NCBI RefSeq assembly: GCF_002160825.1
Contig: NZ_NFLI01000002.1
Span: 1 to 64,000 of the forward strand
Length of the DNA stretch: 64,000 nt
Direction of reading: 5' to 3'
Origin: Lachnoclostridium sp. An131
GTDB lineage: Bacteria > Bacillota > Clostridia > Lachnospirales > Lachnospiraceae
Shown here piece after piece: positions 53,638 through 62,845 of the stretch (its first letter is position 1; every line of letters begins with the position of its first letter). The notes under the pieces are model-generated. The model ran no database searches. It saw only the letters and a list, made by a program, of their open reading frames with translations, and had not been told where the DNA came from. A program made the translations under genes and the position numbers.

Positions 53638-53857
53638 TATTTCTACATATGGACAGATTATATGGCATTGTTTTAGGGAGAATTCATCATATAATCAATT
53701 AGAAACATAGTACACCACTTTAAATAAAATATTTATTGGTATATCAGTTAGTATTTTTGCTCTATTTGCGAAAAATGCTTTGTAGTAAGCAGGGCAACTG
53801 AGTGAGAATTATATTTTTCATATGAGGCTATTTTTTATTCTTACCTTGATACCAGCA
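53638..53857 (+). other. AT-rich non-coding tail of the island
   Basis: 220 bp with no ORF, no strong terminator and no recognisable integrase remnant. It ends at the second spoIIID 3' copy. Confidence 0.6.
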
Positions 53858-53995
53858 GATGTAGCCGAGCGTCTTCTGCACATCAATCTCAGCCTTGCCA
53901 GGCAGGCCCGGGTTGTGCTGGATATCAACAAATCAGAAAGACACATCCGGGGAGGAACGGCGACTAAGGAAAAGTATCTGCATCAACATGCATAA
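53858..53995 (+). pseudogene. Diverged duplicate of the spoIIID 3' end (right direct repeat)
   Basis: The 138 bp align without gaps to the last 45 codons and stop of spoIIID, about 94% identical. Of 8 differences, 5 are synonymous and 3 change residues (Pro to Leu, Met to Thr, Gly to Ala), so the copy diverged under coding selection before it was cut off. It has no start, no promoter and no helix-turn-helix N-terminus. A separate terminator follows. It marks the right edge of the island. Confidence 0.93.
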
Positions 53996-54012
53996 AGGAA
54001 ATAAAGAAAAGA

Positions 54013-54057
54013 AGCGGAGCATCTCACTTTGGGAAAGGCGGATGCGTCCGCTTTTTT
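54013..54057 (+). terminator. Terminator after the spoIIID fragment
   Basis: AGCGGAGCATC / GATGC-g-TCCGCT with a 17-nt loop, then T-run. It differs from the terminator of the intact gene, so the fragment kept its own 3' flank. Confidence 0.8.
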
Positions 54058-54161
54058 CTAAATGGCAGAATAATGATGCGTTCCCATTTCTGCGGATTTG
54101 TTGTGCCTGCGGGTGCGCAAGAATATGCTTGGCTGATTGATGCGCCTGTGCAGTTGGGATC

Positions 54162-56021
54162 TTATACAATCAGCTTCCGGTAGCGGTTCACACAGGCCAG
54201 GATCTCCTGCCGCCTGGGCCGCGCCAGAGAAGCCCGGACATCCAGCCGGGAGAAATCGGTTTTTCCGGAGCCGGTTCCCTGAGCGAACAGGCTCTCCAGT
54301 CCTTTTTCATCCAGCAGCTTTTCGACGAGGTCTGCGAGCTCTGTCATGCTGCGTCTTCCGTCCATGACAGAAAGCTCCAGATATTTGAGCAGATAGGCCA
54401 GGGCCATGGTCTGCTCGCTGTCACGGAGCTGCTCCAGATAACGGAGCTCTACGGCGTCATGGTTCAGAGAAAGCTCGCTGGTTCCGAGAGCTTTCAGTTT
54501 CAGCCGGTCATCCTTTTTCAGCGCGGCGTTTGGACGCGGGCAGCGCTTTTTCGAGTATTCCGGGAAGCGGCCCTGCGGCGCGGAAAATACAGGGAAGGCC
54601 GTAGCGGCTTTTTTGGCCTTTTCTGTAATATCCAGGGGCGTGTACTCTTTCATCTGGATAATGTGATCTGCCACATGGAAATAGGAGCCGGAGCTTCCTG
54701 CCACGATGATGGATGAGATCCCGAAGTCCTCGTAGAGGCTCCGTACCCGCTCAATAAAGGGGATGATGGGCTCCTCCTCGGGGGCGACCACCTGCTGCAT
54801 CAGCTTGTCGCGGATCATAAAGTTGGTGGCGGAGGTATCCTCGTCAATGAGAATCAGAGAGCTTCCGCTCTCGATGCTCTCCATCAGATTTGCGGCCTGG
54901 GAGGTGCTGCCGCTGGCGTCCTCCGTGGAGAAATGCCGCGTATCCTTCCGTCCCGGAAGCTGGCGGATAAACGGGGAAATATCCACGCCGGAAATACTGC
55001 GCCCATCCTCCGAGCGGAGCTTCCAGGCGCTTGCGTCTGCGATGACAAGCTCTCTTCCGTCTCCGCTGATGTGATTGTATACTGCATTCTGCAGGGCCTG
55101 CAGAACTGTGGACTTGCCGTGGTAGCCGCCGCCTACAAAGAGGGTGACGCCTTTGGGAATGCCCATGCCGGATATCCTTCCGCGGTGTGGAAGCTCAAGG
55201 CTGACTTCCAGAGAGGACGGGGAGCGGAAGGGAACCGCATTCTCCATGGGGCGGTCCGAGACGCCGCTCTGTCGGGGAAGGACGGAGCCGTTGGCGATAA
55301 AGGCGCAGAGGCCGAGCTCTGGCAGCATTTTCCGGATATACTGCTGATCCTCGCACAGCTCGATGGCTTCCTTCAGCTTATTCTGATTGATTTTCCGGTA
55401 GTACAGGCTGTTCAGCACGCAGCCTGGCAGAATGTCAAAGAGCATTTTTTCCAGCTCTCTGGCGTCGATGGTCCGGCCGCGCGCCGGAAAGCCAGCCTCA
55501 AAGCGCAGGATGACGCTGCCCGGAGCGAAAGCTGCGGGCCCCGGCTTTCCGGAAGCGGAAGCACTGTCCGCTTTCCCGGCCGTGCTGCCGGATTGTTCCG
55601 CCATGCTGCCGGTTTTCCCTGCCGCACCCGTTTCCTTCTCCGCGCCGGCTGTGCCGACGCGGCAGGCAGTCCTCTCGAGGACCTCCTGACCGCAGCGCGA
55701 GGCGGCTAAAAGTCCGCTTTTGCCGGAGCCTCCGGTCTGCTTGCTGCCTCTGGCAAGCTGGGCGCCAAACAAGCGCGTCAAATGGTCCTGCAGGGTAATT
55801 CTTTTTTCAAAGGTATTATAATATTCTGCGGGGAAACCGGCCCTTCTTCCGGACACATGGACAGAAAGCCGCGAGGGAGCGGCAAAGGGATCGCCCTGTA
55901 CATGGTCGATGGAAAGCACATAGTCTCCAAAATCATATTGTCCTCTTAAATCCTTATATGCCGGATAGCCCCGGTGATCGATTGCACGGAGCCTGTTTCT
56001 TAAGTCTGTAGCCGACTGCAC
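54162..56021 (-). CDS. ABC-class ATPase (COG3044 type)
   Basis: A 619-residue cytoplasmic ATPase of the predicted ABC-class family. The P-loop is GGGYHGKSTVLQAL (residues about 305-318). The Walker B-like region ESGSSLILIDEDTSATNF follows near 395, and IIVAGSSGSYFHVADHIIQM is the switch region, all in family order. Between residues about 105 and 165 lies a Gly/Ser/Ala-rich insert (AEKETGAAGKTGSMAEQSG) that looks like a low-complexity expansion. The GTG start at 56021 has GGAGGA upstream. The role is unknown; family members may bind RNA. Confidence 0.85.
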   Translation of the reverse strand: MQSATDLRNRLRAIDHRGYPAYKDLRGQYDFGDYVLSIDHVQGDPFAAPSRLSVHVSGRRAGFPAEYYNTFEKRITLQDHLTRLFGAQLARGSKQTGGSGKSGLLAASRCGQEVLERTACRVGTAGAEKETGAAGKTGSMAEQSGSTAGKADSASASGKPGPAAFAPGSVILRFEAGFPARGRTIDARELEKMLFDILPGCVLNSLYYRKINQNKLKEAIELCEDQQYIRKMLPELGLCAFIANGSVLPRQSGVSDRPMENAVPFRSPSSLEVSLELPHRGRISGMGIPKGVTLFVGGGYHGKSTVLQALQNAVYNHISGDGRELVIADASAWKLRSEDGRSISGVDISPFIRQLPGRKDTRHFSTEDASGSTSQAANLMESIESGSSLILIDEDTSATNFMIRDKLMQQVVAPEEEPIIPFIERVRSLYEDFGISSIIVAGSSGSYFHVADHIIQMKEYTPLDITEKAKKAATAFPVFSAPQGRFPEYSKKRCPRPNAALKKDDRLKLKALGTSELSLNHDAVELRYLEQLRDSEQTMALAYLLKYLELSVMDGRRSMTELADLVEKLLDEKGLESLFAQGTGSGKTDFSRLDVRASLARPRRQEILACVNRYRKLIV

Positions 56022-56103
56022 GATAATTCCTCCTTATTCCTTCGTCTTTCCCGCCCCCAGGATATCCGGATCCTGGCCTGTACCGGGAAGAACTCTACTG
56101 CTT

Positions 56104-56132
56104 ATTTTAAAACAGAAATAAAAAGAGATCAA
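56104..56132 (-). promoter_or_regulatory. Promoter of the ABC-class ATPase gene
   Basis: On the minus strand TTGATC (56132-56127), 17 bp, TAAAAT (56109-56104). Confidence 0.65.
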
Positions 56133-56230
56133 TCTGTTGTCTAAGTAATAAAATCGTATATACTTATTAAGAAAATAATAAGAAAAGACGAGTCATACTC
56201 TGCTATAACTAAAGGCAGGAGAGATATGCC

Positions 56231-57274
56231 ATGCAAACACAGAAAGGGGACATAAGGAGAGGGGGAAATGGCATGGAAAGAGACAGAAGAGAAGTACGGG
56301 AAATACAAAGGAGGAGGACAGGAAGTCCTGACAGAAGGGAACGCCCGGCCTCTGGGCAGAGAAAGCGAACCGCTGCGGAGCCTGGACAAAGACCGCGGCA
56401 GTCCGGGCGGGAACGAGAACCTGGCAGCCAGCGAAACAGGGAACGGGAGCCCGGCAGCCAGCGGAACAGAGAACGGGAGCGGCGGATGAGGGAACGGGAA
56501 CAGCGGGAGCAGCGGAAGAAGCGCCGCCGCAGGGCGCGGCGCCGTTTTCTGGGAAAGCTGGTTTTGGCGGTGGTATTCTGCATAGCCGTTGTCTTTCTGG
56601 CCCGGGCAGGGTGGAAGTACCTGCAGAGCCGTATGGAGGTCAGTCCGGAAAGGCTGGCGGAGGAAGGGTATCCGGAGAGCCTGATTGAGCTGCTGGAAAA
56701 AAATCCGGAGACAAAGGATTTTGTATTGAATTATCGGAATTATCCGGGACTTCAGGAGATAGATGTCTCGGGAGAGGTGAAGCAGGGAGAGATTCCGCTG
56801 TTTCTCCAGTGGGACGAGCGCTGGGGCTATGAGACCTACGGAAGCGACTTTCTGGCGGTCACGGGCTGCGGGCCGACCTGCCTGTCCATGGTTCTGTGCG
56901 GCCTTACGGGAGAGTCCAGATGGAATCCGCTGGAGGTGGCCCGGTGGGCGGACGAGCAGGGATATTACGTGGAGGGCTCCGGCTCCTCGTGGGATCTGAT
57001 GATGAGCGGAGCCCAAAGCCTTGGCCTGACCGTCTCGGAGGTAATTTTTGATGAAGAGCATATTCGTTCGACCCTGGAGGAGGGAACGCCGATCATCTGC
57101 GTGGTAGGCCCCGGAGACTTCACCACGTCAGGACATTTCCTTGTGCTCACAGGAGTGGACGATTCGGGAAAAATTCTTTTAAAGGATCCGAACAGCCGGA
57201 TCCGCACGGAGAAGGCATGGGACGTGGAGGATCTGATGGCGCAGATCCGGAATCTCTGGGCCTATAGCTATTAG
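56231..57274 (+). CDS. Membrane-anchored C39-like cysteine peptidase
   Basis: A 347-residue protein. Residues 1-108 are an extremely basic, Arg/Glu/Pro-rich cytoplasmic tail containing a ten-residue unit REREPGSQRN twice (30-bp repeat, 56411-56470). A membrane anchor follows (LVLAVVFCIAVVFLARAG, about 112-130). Residues about 185-347 form a Peptidase_C39_2 domain: Cys213 in TGCGPTC, His in TTSGHFLVL, and Asp in LLKDPNS. It should act outside the membrane. AGGAGAG precedes ATG 56231. A lipoprotein gene follows after 11 nt. Confidence 0.85.
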   Translation: MQTQKGDIRRGGNGMERDRREVREIQRRRTGSPDRRERPASGQRKRTAAEPGQRPRQSGREREPGSQRNREREPGSQRNRERERRMREREQREQRKKRRRRARRRFLGKLVLAVVFCIAVVFLARAGWKYLQSRMEVSPERLAEEGYPESLIELLEKNPETKDFVLNYRNYPGLQEIDVSGEVKQGEIPLFLQWDERWGYETYGSDFLAVTGCGPTCLSMVLCGLTGESRWNPLEVARWADEQGYYVEGSGSSWDLMMSGAQSLGLTVSEVIFDEEHIRSTLEEGTPIICVVGPGDFTTSGHFLVLTGVDDSGKILLKDPNSRIRTEKAWDVEDLMAQIRNLWAYSY

Positions 57275-57285
57275 GAGGGAATGGA

Positions 57286-58536
57286 ATGAAACGAAGGAGG
57301 ACAAGGAAAATAGTTTCGTTTTTGGCGAGCTTCGGTATGTGTCTCGCGCTGGCGCTGGCAGGCTGCGGAAGAGATGAAGGCCCGGCCAGTCAGGAGATAA
57401 ATACAGAGGAAGAGCAGCTTGAAGGAGGCAGACAGGAGACAGAGACACAGGAAGGAGAGCCGCAGGGAGCGCAGGGGCAGGGAAAAACGGATACGGCAGA
57501 CTCAGGCGGGGGCCGGCAGGAAAATGTCAGCTATCCCAGAGAGCTGCAGCGGGGAGAGCTTAAGGCGTTTACAAACTGGATTGATAAGGAAGACAATTAC
57601 GGAAATTACGGCCTCCTCCTTTCTGAATATACCGATCCAAAAGCGGCAGATTTGAATCAGATCTTTTATACTGGAGCGGGAATGGAGACAGAGCCTTTGA
57701 CGGAAGGGGAAAAGCAGGCTTATCTGGAAATCACGGGACAGCCGGAGATTTATACGGACATGACCCGCCTGACCACATCCCAGATCAATGACTTTCTGGA
57801 AAGCAGGCTGGGGTATACGCTGGATGAGATGACAGGAAGCCTTGACTGGACCTATCTGGAGGAGACGGACGCCTGGGTGCACCAGCACGGAGATACAAAT
57901 TATACGCCCTTTACCTGTGTCGGCGGCAGGGAGATTCAGAAAGGAGTCTATGAGCTGGAATGCGTGCAGGGAGACGGACAGTCGGATCCGTCCATCTATC
58001 CGCCCTGCCGTCTGACCCTGACAAGGCACGGGGACAGCTATCGGGTTTTGTCCAATGTTTATGATGAAAGCATTCAATATTCTAAGGATGTCTGGAAAAT
58101 GGAGGAGCAGAGCTTTGACGTAGACCTGGGCGGAAGCTGGGGGCAGGTGACCTTCACCTCCTACGGACCCAACACAAGTGTCTACAGCACCCAGGATGTG
58201 AGCTTTGCGCTTGTGAAGGACGGAAGCGTGGTTTATGAATTTCCGGATGTCATGGACGGTAATTTCCGCTCCCATGAGACCTTCCTCAATATTCTTGCGG
58301 TCAGCTTTCAGGACTACAGCGGAGACGGGGAAAAGGACGTGATCGTGATCTGTGAATACGCGCCGCTGATCACGACAGCCAGCGGAGGCACCCTGAAGGA
58401 GGTTCGTCTCTACCGGAATCTGGGCGACAGCTTTCAGCTTGACCGCGATAAGATGGACTGGCTTCAGGTCAACGATTACTGCAATACCATCGATCAGGTC
58501 ATGGAGCATGTGAAGGAAGCTGCTGCGGACGAATGA
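57286..58536 (+). CDS. Lipoprotein of unknown function
   Basis: A 416-residue lipoprotein (ALAGC, Cys26). An acidic Gln/Glu/Gly-rich linker of about 50 residues is followed by a mixed domain with no recognised family. Near the C-terminus, FQDYSGDGEKDVIVI resembles a calcium-binding VCBS/FG-GAP repeat loop, which suggests a beta-propeller-like or metal-binding part. TAGGAGGG precedes ATG 57286. It is probably co-transcribed with the C39-like peptidase. Confidence 0.75.
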   Translation: MKRRRTRKIVSFLASFGMCLALALAGCGRDEGPASQEINTEEEQLEGGRQETETQEGEPQGAQGQGKTDTADSGGGRQENVSYPRELQRGELKAFTNWIDKEDNYGNYGLLLSEYTDPKAADLNQIFYTGAGMETEPLTEGEKQAYLEITGQPEIYTDMTRLTTSQINDFLESRLGYTLDEMTGSLDWTYLEETDAWVHQHGDTNYTPFTCVGGREIQKGVYELECVQGDGQSDPSIYPPCRLTLTRHGDSYRVLSNVYDESIQYSKDVWKMEEQSFDVDLGGSWGQVTFTSYGPNTSVYSTQDVSFALVKDGSVVYEFPDVMDGNFRSHETFLNILAVSFQDYSGDGEKDVIVICEYAPLITTASGGTLKEVRLYRNLGDSFQLDRDKMDWLQVNDYCNTIDQVMEHVKEAAADE

Positions 58537-58579
58537 GAGAAAGGCTGCCGGCGGGACGGCGGAGCACGGCTGTGGCATT

Positions 58580-58675
58580 AAGACAGCAGAGGTATAAGAC
58601 AGAAGAGGTATAAAACAGCAGAGATACAAGATAGAAGAGGTATAAAGCAGCAGAGGCATAAGACAGCAGAGACAT
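58580..58675. repeat. 16-bp tandem repeat, six units
   Basis: Six consecutive 16-bp units of the form AAGACAGCAGAGGTAT, each with 0-4 changes, fill the gap between the lipoprotein gene and nagA. There is no ORF or T-run. It is a minisatellite-like tract of possible variable length. Confidence 0.9.
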
Positions 58676-58679
58676 AAAT

Positions 58680-58707
58680 GCAGCCGGGATGTGGAAATCC
58701 CGGCTGC
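58680..58707 (-). terminator. Hairpin terminator of nagA
   Basis: Perfect 11-bp arms GCAGCCGGGAT (58680-58690) / ATCCCGGCTGC (58697-58707). On the minus strand it is followed by ATTTAT, a weak T-tract. Confidence 0.7.
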
Positions 58708-58755
58708 GCCTGTATGTGCGCCCGGCAGGCGCACGTTCTGACAGCTTGCAGCGGT

Positions 58756-59898
58756 TCAGCCAAGCTGGGCCTGTCCGCGGCACCAGGTCTGATGAACCTT
58801 GTAATCCGGTTCCAGGACTACCAGGTCAGCGTCATATCCTACGCCGATCGCCCCCTTATGATCGTCGATGCCAAGGCAGCGGGCAGGGTTGATCGTGCAG
58901 GCGTTGATTGCATAGTTAAACGGAACCATAGCCTCCTCTACAAGGATCCGGAGACCATCGTTCAGCCGGAGCGTAGAGCCTGCCAGGCCGCCGGTGGAGG
59001 TCAGATGGGCGCTGCCATCCTCGTAGATGATGATTTCGTTTCCGCCGAAAATATATTTGCTTCCTGCCGGAGATCCCTTAGCCATCAGGGCGTCAGATAC
59101 CATGATGGAATAATCCGGTCCCTTGGACATGAAGTAATTATTCAGGGCAGCGTACGTGGAGTGATTTCCGTCGCAGATGATTTCGCCGTACATGGTGCGG
59201 AGGCGGTAAGCGGCTCCCACCAGGCCGTTTTCACGGTGCTTGAAGGGAGTCATGCCGTTGTACACGTGGGTCATGGAACGGGCGCCGTGCGCGTAGGCCA
59301 TCACGGCCTGCTCATAGGTAGCTGCAGAATGCCCGATGCTGACGACTACGCCGTTTTCAGTCAGATAACGGGTCAGGGCAAAATCGTCATCTGTCTCCGT
59401 AGCCATCGTGATGTATTTGATGTGTCCTTTGGCAGCCTCCTGATAATGCTTGAACTGTTCAATCGTAGGCTTTACGATGTACTGCTCCGGCTGGGCTCCC
59501 TTATATACCATATCCAGATAGGGACCCTCAAAATGGATGCCCAGGATTTCCGCGCCTTCGTAGCCATCATCCATGACCTTCGCCACATTGGCGACGGCGT
59601 CTGTCAGAACCTTCTCGCTCTGAGTGATTGTGGTAGCCAGAAAGCCGGTTACGCCTTCTGTTACGATGTTTTTCGTCCAGTTGCGTAAGCCTTCTTCATT
59701 CGCGTCGTTTGTATCGAAACCGAACGCGCCGTGGCAGTGGATATCCAGAAAGCCGGGCACGATGCGCAAATCCCCGTAATCCACGTCCGCGGGACGGCTT
59801 CCATAGGGAAGGATGTCCGTGATTTTACCATCGGTTATCTCAATCGCGGCAGCGATAAACTGATCCGCAATCCATACCTTTTTGCTTTGAATCAGCAT
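58756..59898 (-). CDS. nagA: N-acetylglucosamine-6-phosphate deacetylase
   Basis: NagA removes acetate from GlcNAc-6-phosphate, feeding amino sugars to glycolysis or wall synthesis. The 380-residue amidohydrolase has VPGFLDIHCHGAFGFDTN (metal ligands), GIHFEGPYLD, the metal-binding His in VSIGHSAATYEQA, THVYNGMTPF, and the catalytic Asp in MVSDALMA. ATG 59898 is chosen because AGGAGGAA lies 6 nt upstream. A TATAAT (59935-59930, minus strand) with a weak -35 lies upstream. nagB is not in the window. Confidence 0.94.
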   Translation of the reverse strand: MLIQSKKVWIADQFIAAAIEITDGKITDILPYGSRPADVDYGDLRIVPGFLDIHCHGAFGFDTNDANEEGLRNWTKNIVTEGVTGFLATTITQSEKVLTDAVANVAKVMDDGYEGAEILGIHFEGPYLDMVYKGAQPEQYIVKPTIEQFKHYQEAAKGHIKYITMATETDDDFALTRYLTENGVVVSIGHSAATYEQAVMAYAHGARSMTHVYNGMTPFKHRENGLVGAAYRLRTMYGEIICDGNHSTYAALNNYFMSKGPDYSIMVSDALMAKGSPAGSKYIFGGNEIIIYEDGSAHLTSTGGLAGSTLRLNDGLRILVEEAMVPFNYAINACTINPARCLGIDDHKGAIGVGYDADLVVLEPDYKVHQTWCRGQAQLG

Positions 59899-60004
59899 AA
59901 AAAGTTCCTCCTGTTCTTTTGATAATCTTATTATATCACCGGGAATGGAAAAGAAAAGGTAAAGAGTTTGCATTTTTTAAGCCAAAAATTATGAGTTTCA
60001 GCAA

Positions 60005-60047
60005 GGCCGGCCGGTACACGCGCTTCTGCGTGTGTACCGACCGGCCT
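60005..60047. terminator. Strong hairpin between nagA and the AraC gene
   Basis: GGCCGG, then GGTACACGCG / CGTGTGTACC, then CCGGCC form a nearly perfect 18-bp stem. It ends the AraC-family transcript ahead of the nagA promoter. Confidence 0.75.
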
Positions 60048-60070
60048 ATATGGCTTTTTGTATGCCCGTG

Positions 60071-61267
60071 CTATGCTTTGTACAGGGTTTTGGAATACTC
60101 GCTGGGCGCCATGTGATATTTCTGGGTAAATGCCCGCGAGAAGTAGTGAATCGAATTGAAGCCGAGCATCAGCGCTATCTCGCTGATCGTATATTTGTTC
60201 TCGCAGATCATCTGGCGGCTTTTCTCCAGCTTCATTTCATTGATGTATTTCTTGGGCGAGATGTCCATGTTTTCCTTAAACAGAATCTGAAGCGAGGAGC
60301 GCGACATGGAAAATTTCTGACAGAGCTCTGCGATAGTCAGAGGCTCGTAAATCGTCTCGTCGATGTACGCCAGAATCTTTTCCAGCAGCTCGTCCTGATA
60401 GTGCTGCCGGGCTCCGGTGACAGGCCGGTCGTTCTTCTTCCCGATAAATTCCGACTGAAGAAGGCGGATGACAGTCTCCTGCAGCAGGCAGAGCATCAGG
60501 CTGTTCATATAGGGAATCTGCGAGGTACTTTCCGTGACAAAGGTTTTGATCAGGGTATAGATTTTTTTGTCGTAGCCGAAGACCTTGTTTAAAAGAAGCT
60601 CATAATGGGAGCTCTCTGCGTCGTAAACGACAGTTTCCATATCGAAAATGATCGTTACGTAGGAGCAGGAGTGGCCTTCAGGAATGTCCTGCGTATGGAA
60701 CTGTCCTGGGCCGTAAATAATAAGCTCCTTTTCCTTCAGCTCGTAATGCTTTCCTTCCACATCTGTATTCAGGGTTCCCCGATCTACATAGGTGAGCTCG
60801 AAGTAATTGTGCTTTTCCCCTTTAAAATGGTAGCCGGAATTGCGGATGGAATAATAATATCCCAGGATCTCACTAATCCGGATGCGGGGAAGAATGCGCT
60901 CAAACAGATAAGGAGGGCTCAAGGTTTCCAGAGAATAATTGTAGTCTGCGGTCGTAATCAGCTTGCAGGTAATGTTGGATGTAACGGCTACGAGAGCAAA
61001 GTAAACCCCTGGATGAAGCTTTACAAGCCGGTGAACCGCAAAGACCTGCAGCTGTCCGGAATCCGGCGTATCGCCGACGATCAGGGCCGCCATGCCGCTC
61101 TGCATTTCCAGGCAGACCTCACAGTCAAAGTGATAGAGCTGGCTGACACTCCGCTTGGCAATCAGATGCCAGTCGCGGCTGATCATACCACACTCTTCCG
61201 GAACGATGGGCTGCTCATAGACAGAACCGAATTTTTCAAATTCCAGACTGGATGTCTTTAACTGCAT
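60071..61267 (-). CDS. AraC-family transcriptional regulator
   Basis: A 398-residue regulator. The middle part (about residues 155-240) is the cupin-like sensor (GYHFKGEKHNYFELTYVDRGTLNTDVEGKHY), and residues about 300-398 are the two helix-turn-helix motifs (LTIAELCQKFSMSRSSLQILFKENM, and ISEIALMLGFNSIHYFSRAF). ATG 61267 is preferred because ACGGAGG lies upstream. It sits directly upstream of nagA on the same strand, so a role in amino-sugar control is possible but not shown. Confidence 0.9.
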   Translation of the reverse strand: MQLKTSSLEFEKFGSVYEQPIVPEECGMISRDWHLIAKRSVSQLYHFDCEVCLEMQSGMAALIVGDTPDSGQLQVFAVHRLVKLHPGVYFALVAVTSNITCKLITTADYNYSLETLSPPYLFERILPRIRISEILGYYYSIRNSGYHFKGEKHNYFELTYVDRGTLNTDVEGKHYELKEKELIIYGPGQFHTQDIPEGHSCSYVTIIFDMETVVYDAESSHYELLLNKVFGYDKKIYTLIKTFVTESTSQIPYMNSLMLCLLQETVIRLLQSEFIGKKNDRPVTGARQHYQDELLEKILAYIDETIYEPLTIAELCQKFSMSRSSLQILFKENMDISPKKYINEMKLEKSRQMICENKYTISEIALMLGFNSIHYFSRAFTQKYHMAPSEYSKTLYKA

Positions 61268-61369
61268 AAAATACCTCCGTAATGCTAACATTATAACTTT
61301 TTTTGCTAAAATTGTCCAGACAAATGGAGATATATATAAAAAAAGAATAAAAAGAATAAACAAAAACTA

Positions 61370-61412
61370 AAGGACAGCTTCAAAATCTGGAAATGATTTT
61401 GAGGCTGTCCTT
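61370..61412. terminator. Terminator downstream of the PurF-like gene
   Basis: AAGGACAGC / GCTGTCCTT with inner TCAAAATC / GATTTTGA. It lies between the PurF-like gene and the AraC gene. Confidence 0.85.
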
Positions 61413-61429
61413 CTAAAGGCCTTCCGTGC

Positions 61430-62845
61430 TTATTCTCTGCCGTCCCAGCAGTAGGTACAGAGCTTTTCGCGGGGAAGTCCTGTGGATGCAATCAGGTCAT
61501 CCAGCCGGTTGTAACGCAGCGTCGTGAAATTCAGCTGCCTGCGGATTTCCTCAAGCATGGCTTCATAGCGTCCGGTCTCCGGATCCGCATATTCCTGCAG
61601 GACCTCGTCCGTCACCGGGCCGCCCTCCAGCTTCTCGATCACTCTTCTTGCGATGAGATCCATTTCGGAAGAGGAACGGGAGAAATTCAGGTATTTGCAG
61701 CCGAACAGAATCGGCGGGCAGGCCGGGCGGATATGAACCTCCTTTGCTCCGCTCTGATAGAGAAATTCCGTAGTCTCTCCAAGCTGGGTGCCCCGTACAA
61801 TGGAGTCGTCGATCAGGAGAAGGCGTTTCCCTTCGATCAGATCGTGCACAGGGATCAGCTTCATCTTGGCGATCAGGTTCCGTTTGCTCTGGATCGTCGG
61901 CATAAAGGAACGGGGCCAGGTCGGCGTGTATTTGATAAACGGGCGGGAGAATGGAATTCCCGAAGCGTTTGAATAGCCGATGGCTGCGGCCAGTCCGGAA
62001 TCCGGCACGCCTGCTACGGTATCTATCGTGTCGGGGCCGAGCTGATCGCGCCCTGCCATCAGCTCTCCGCTGCGGTAGCGCATCTTTTCCACGCTCAGGC
62101 CCTCATAGGAGCTGGAGGGATAGCCATAGTAAACCCAGAGGAACGTGCAGATTTTCATGTCTTTCCCGGGAGCGGCCAGGGTCTTCACGCCTTCAGGCGT
62201 AAGAATGACGACCTCTCCGGGGCCAAGCTCCCGCTCTGTATGGTATCCCAGATTCAGGTAAGCGAAATCCTCGAAGGATACACAGTATGCCTCTTCCTTG
62301 CGCCCGATGACGAGAGGTGTCCGTCCGAGACGGTCTCTGGCGGCATAGACGCCCTTTGGAGTCAGGATCAGGAAGCTTAAGGAACCGTCAATCAGCTCCT
62401 GCGCGTAACGGATGCCGTCGATCAGGTTCAGCTTCTGGTTGATGATGGCGGCGGTCAGCTCCGTGGGGTTAATGTCGCCTCCGCTCATTTCCAGGAAATG
62501 AGCGTTCCCCCGCTCAAAGATCTGTTCCGCGATAGCGGCCGCGTTGTTGATCCGGCCCACGGTTGTGATGGCGAAGGTGCCATGATGGGAACGCACAATC
62601 AGCGGCTGGGGCTCGTAATCCGAGATGCAGCCGATCCCCAGATTGCCTTTCATTTCCTGCATGTCCTTGTCAAATTTCGTACGGAACGGACTGTTTTCAA
62701 TATTGTGGATAGCCCGGTCAAAGCCCTTTTCCCCGTACACGGCCATACCTGCCCGGCGGGTGCCCAGGTGAGAGTGGTAGTCTGTTCCGAAAAATAGATC
62801 AAATAAACAGTCGCCCTTGGAGGCGACGCCAAATATTCCGCCCAT
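61430..62845 (-). CDS. Amidophosphoribosyltransferase-like protein lacking the catalytic Cys
   Basis: A 471-residue PurF-like protein. The C-terminal half has the PRPP motif LLLIDDSIVRGTQ and Cys residues in the positions of the Bacillus-type Fe-S enzyme (RPACPPILFGC, CTYCWDG). The N-terminal domain has the glutaminase fold, but the start reads MGGIFGV where active enzymes read (M)CGIFGV; codon 2 is GGC, so the N-nucleophile Cys is Gly. AAAGGAGA precedes ATG 62845, which argues against another start. Glutamine cleavage should be lost, so it may use ammonia or have another role. A true purF may lie elsewhere. Confidence 0.85.
   Translation of the reverse strand: MGGIFGVASKGDCLFDLFFGTDYHSHLGTRRAGMAVYGEKGFDRAIHNIENSPFRTKFDKDMQEMKGNLGIGCISDYEPQPLIVRSHHGTFAITTVGRINNAAAIAEQIFERGNAHFLEMSGGDINPTELTAAIINQKLNLIDGIRYAQELIDGSLSFLILTPKGVYAARDRLGRTPLVIGRKEEAYCVSFEDFAYLNLGYHTERELGPGEVVILTPEGVKTLAAPGKDMKICTFLWVYYGYPSSSYEGLSVEKMRYRSGELMAGRDQLGPDTIDTVAGVPDSGLAAAIGYSNASGIPFSRPFIKYTPTWPRSFMPTIQSKRNLIAKMKLIPVHDLIEGKRLLLIDDSIVRGTQLGETTEFLYQSGAKEVHIRPACPPILFGCKYLNFSRSSSEMDLIARRVIEKLEGGPVTDEVLQEYADPETGRYEAMLEEIRRQLNFTTLRYNRLDDLIASTGLPREKLCTYCWDGRE

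Noticed and set aside
51091-54144. GATTGATGCG shared by the left part of the island (near 51094) and sequence near 54134
   Set aside because: Ten bases in a 3-kb span are too short to call an attachment site; the 138-bp spoIIID repeat is the convincing boundary.
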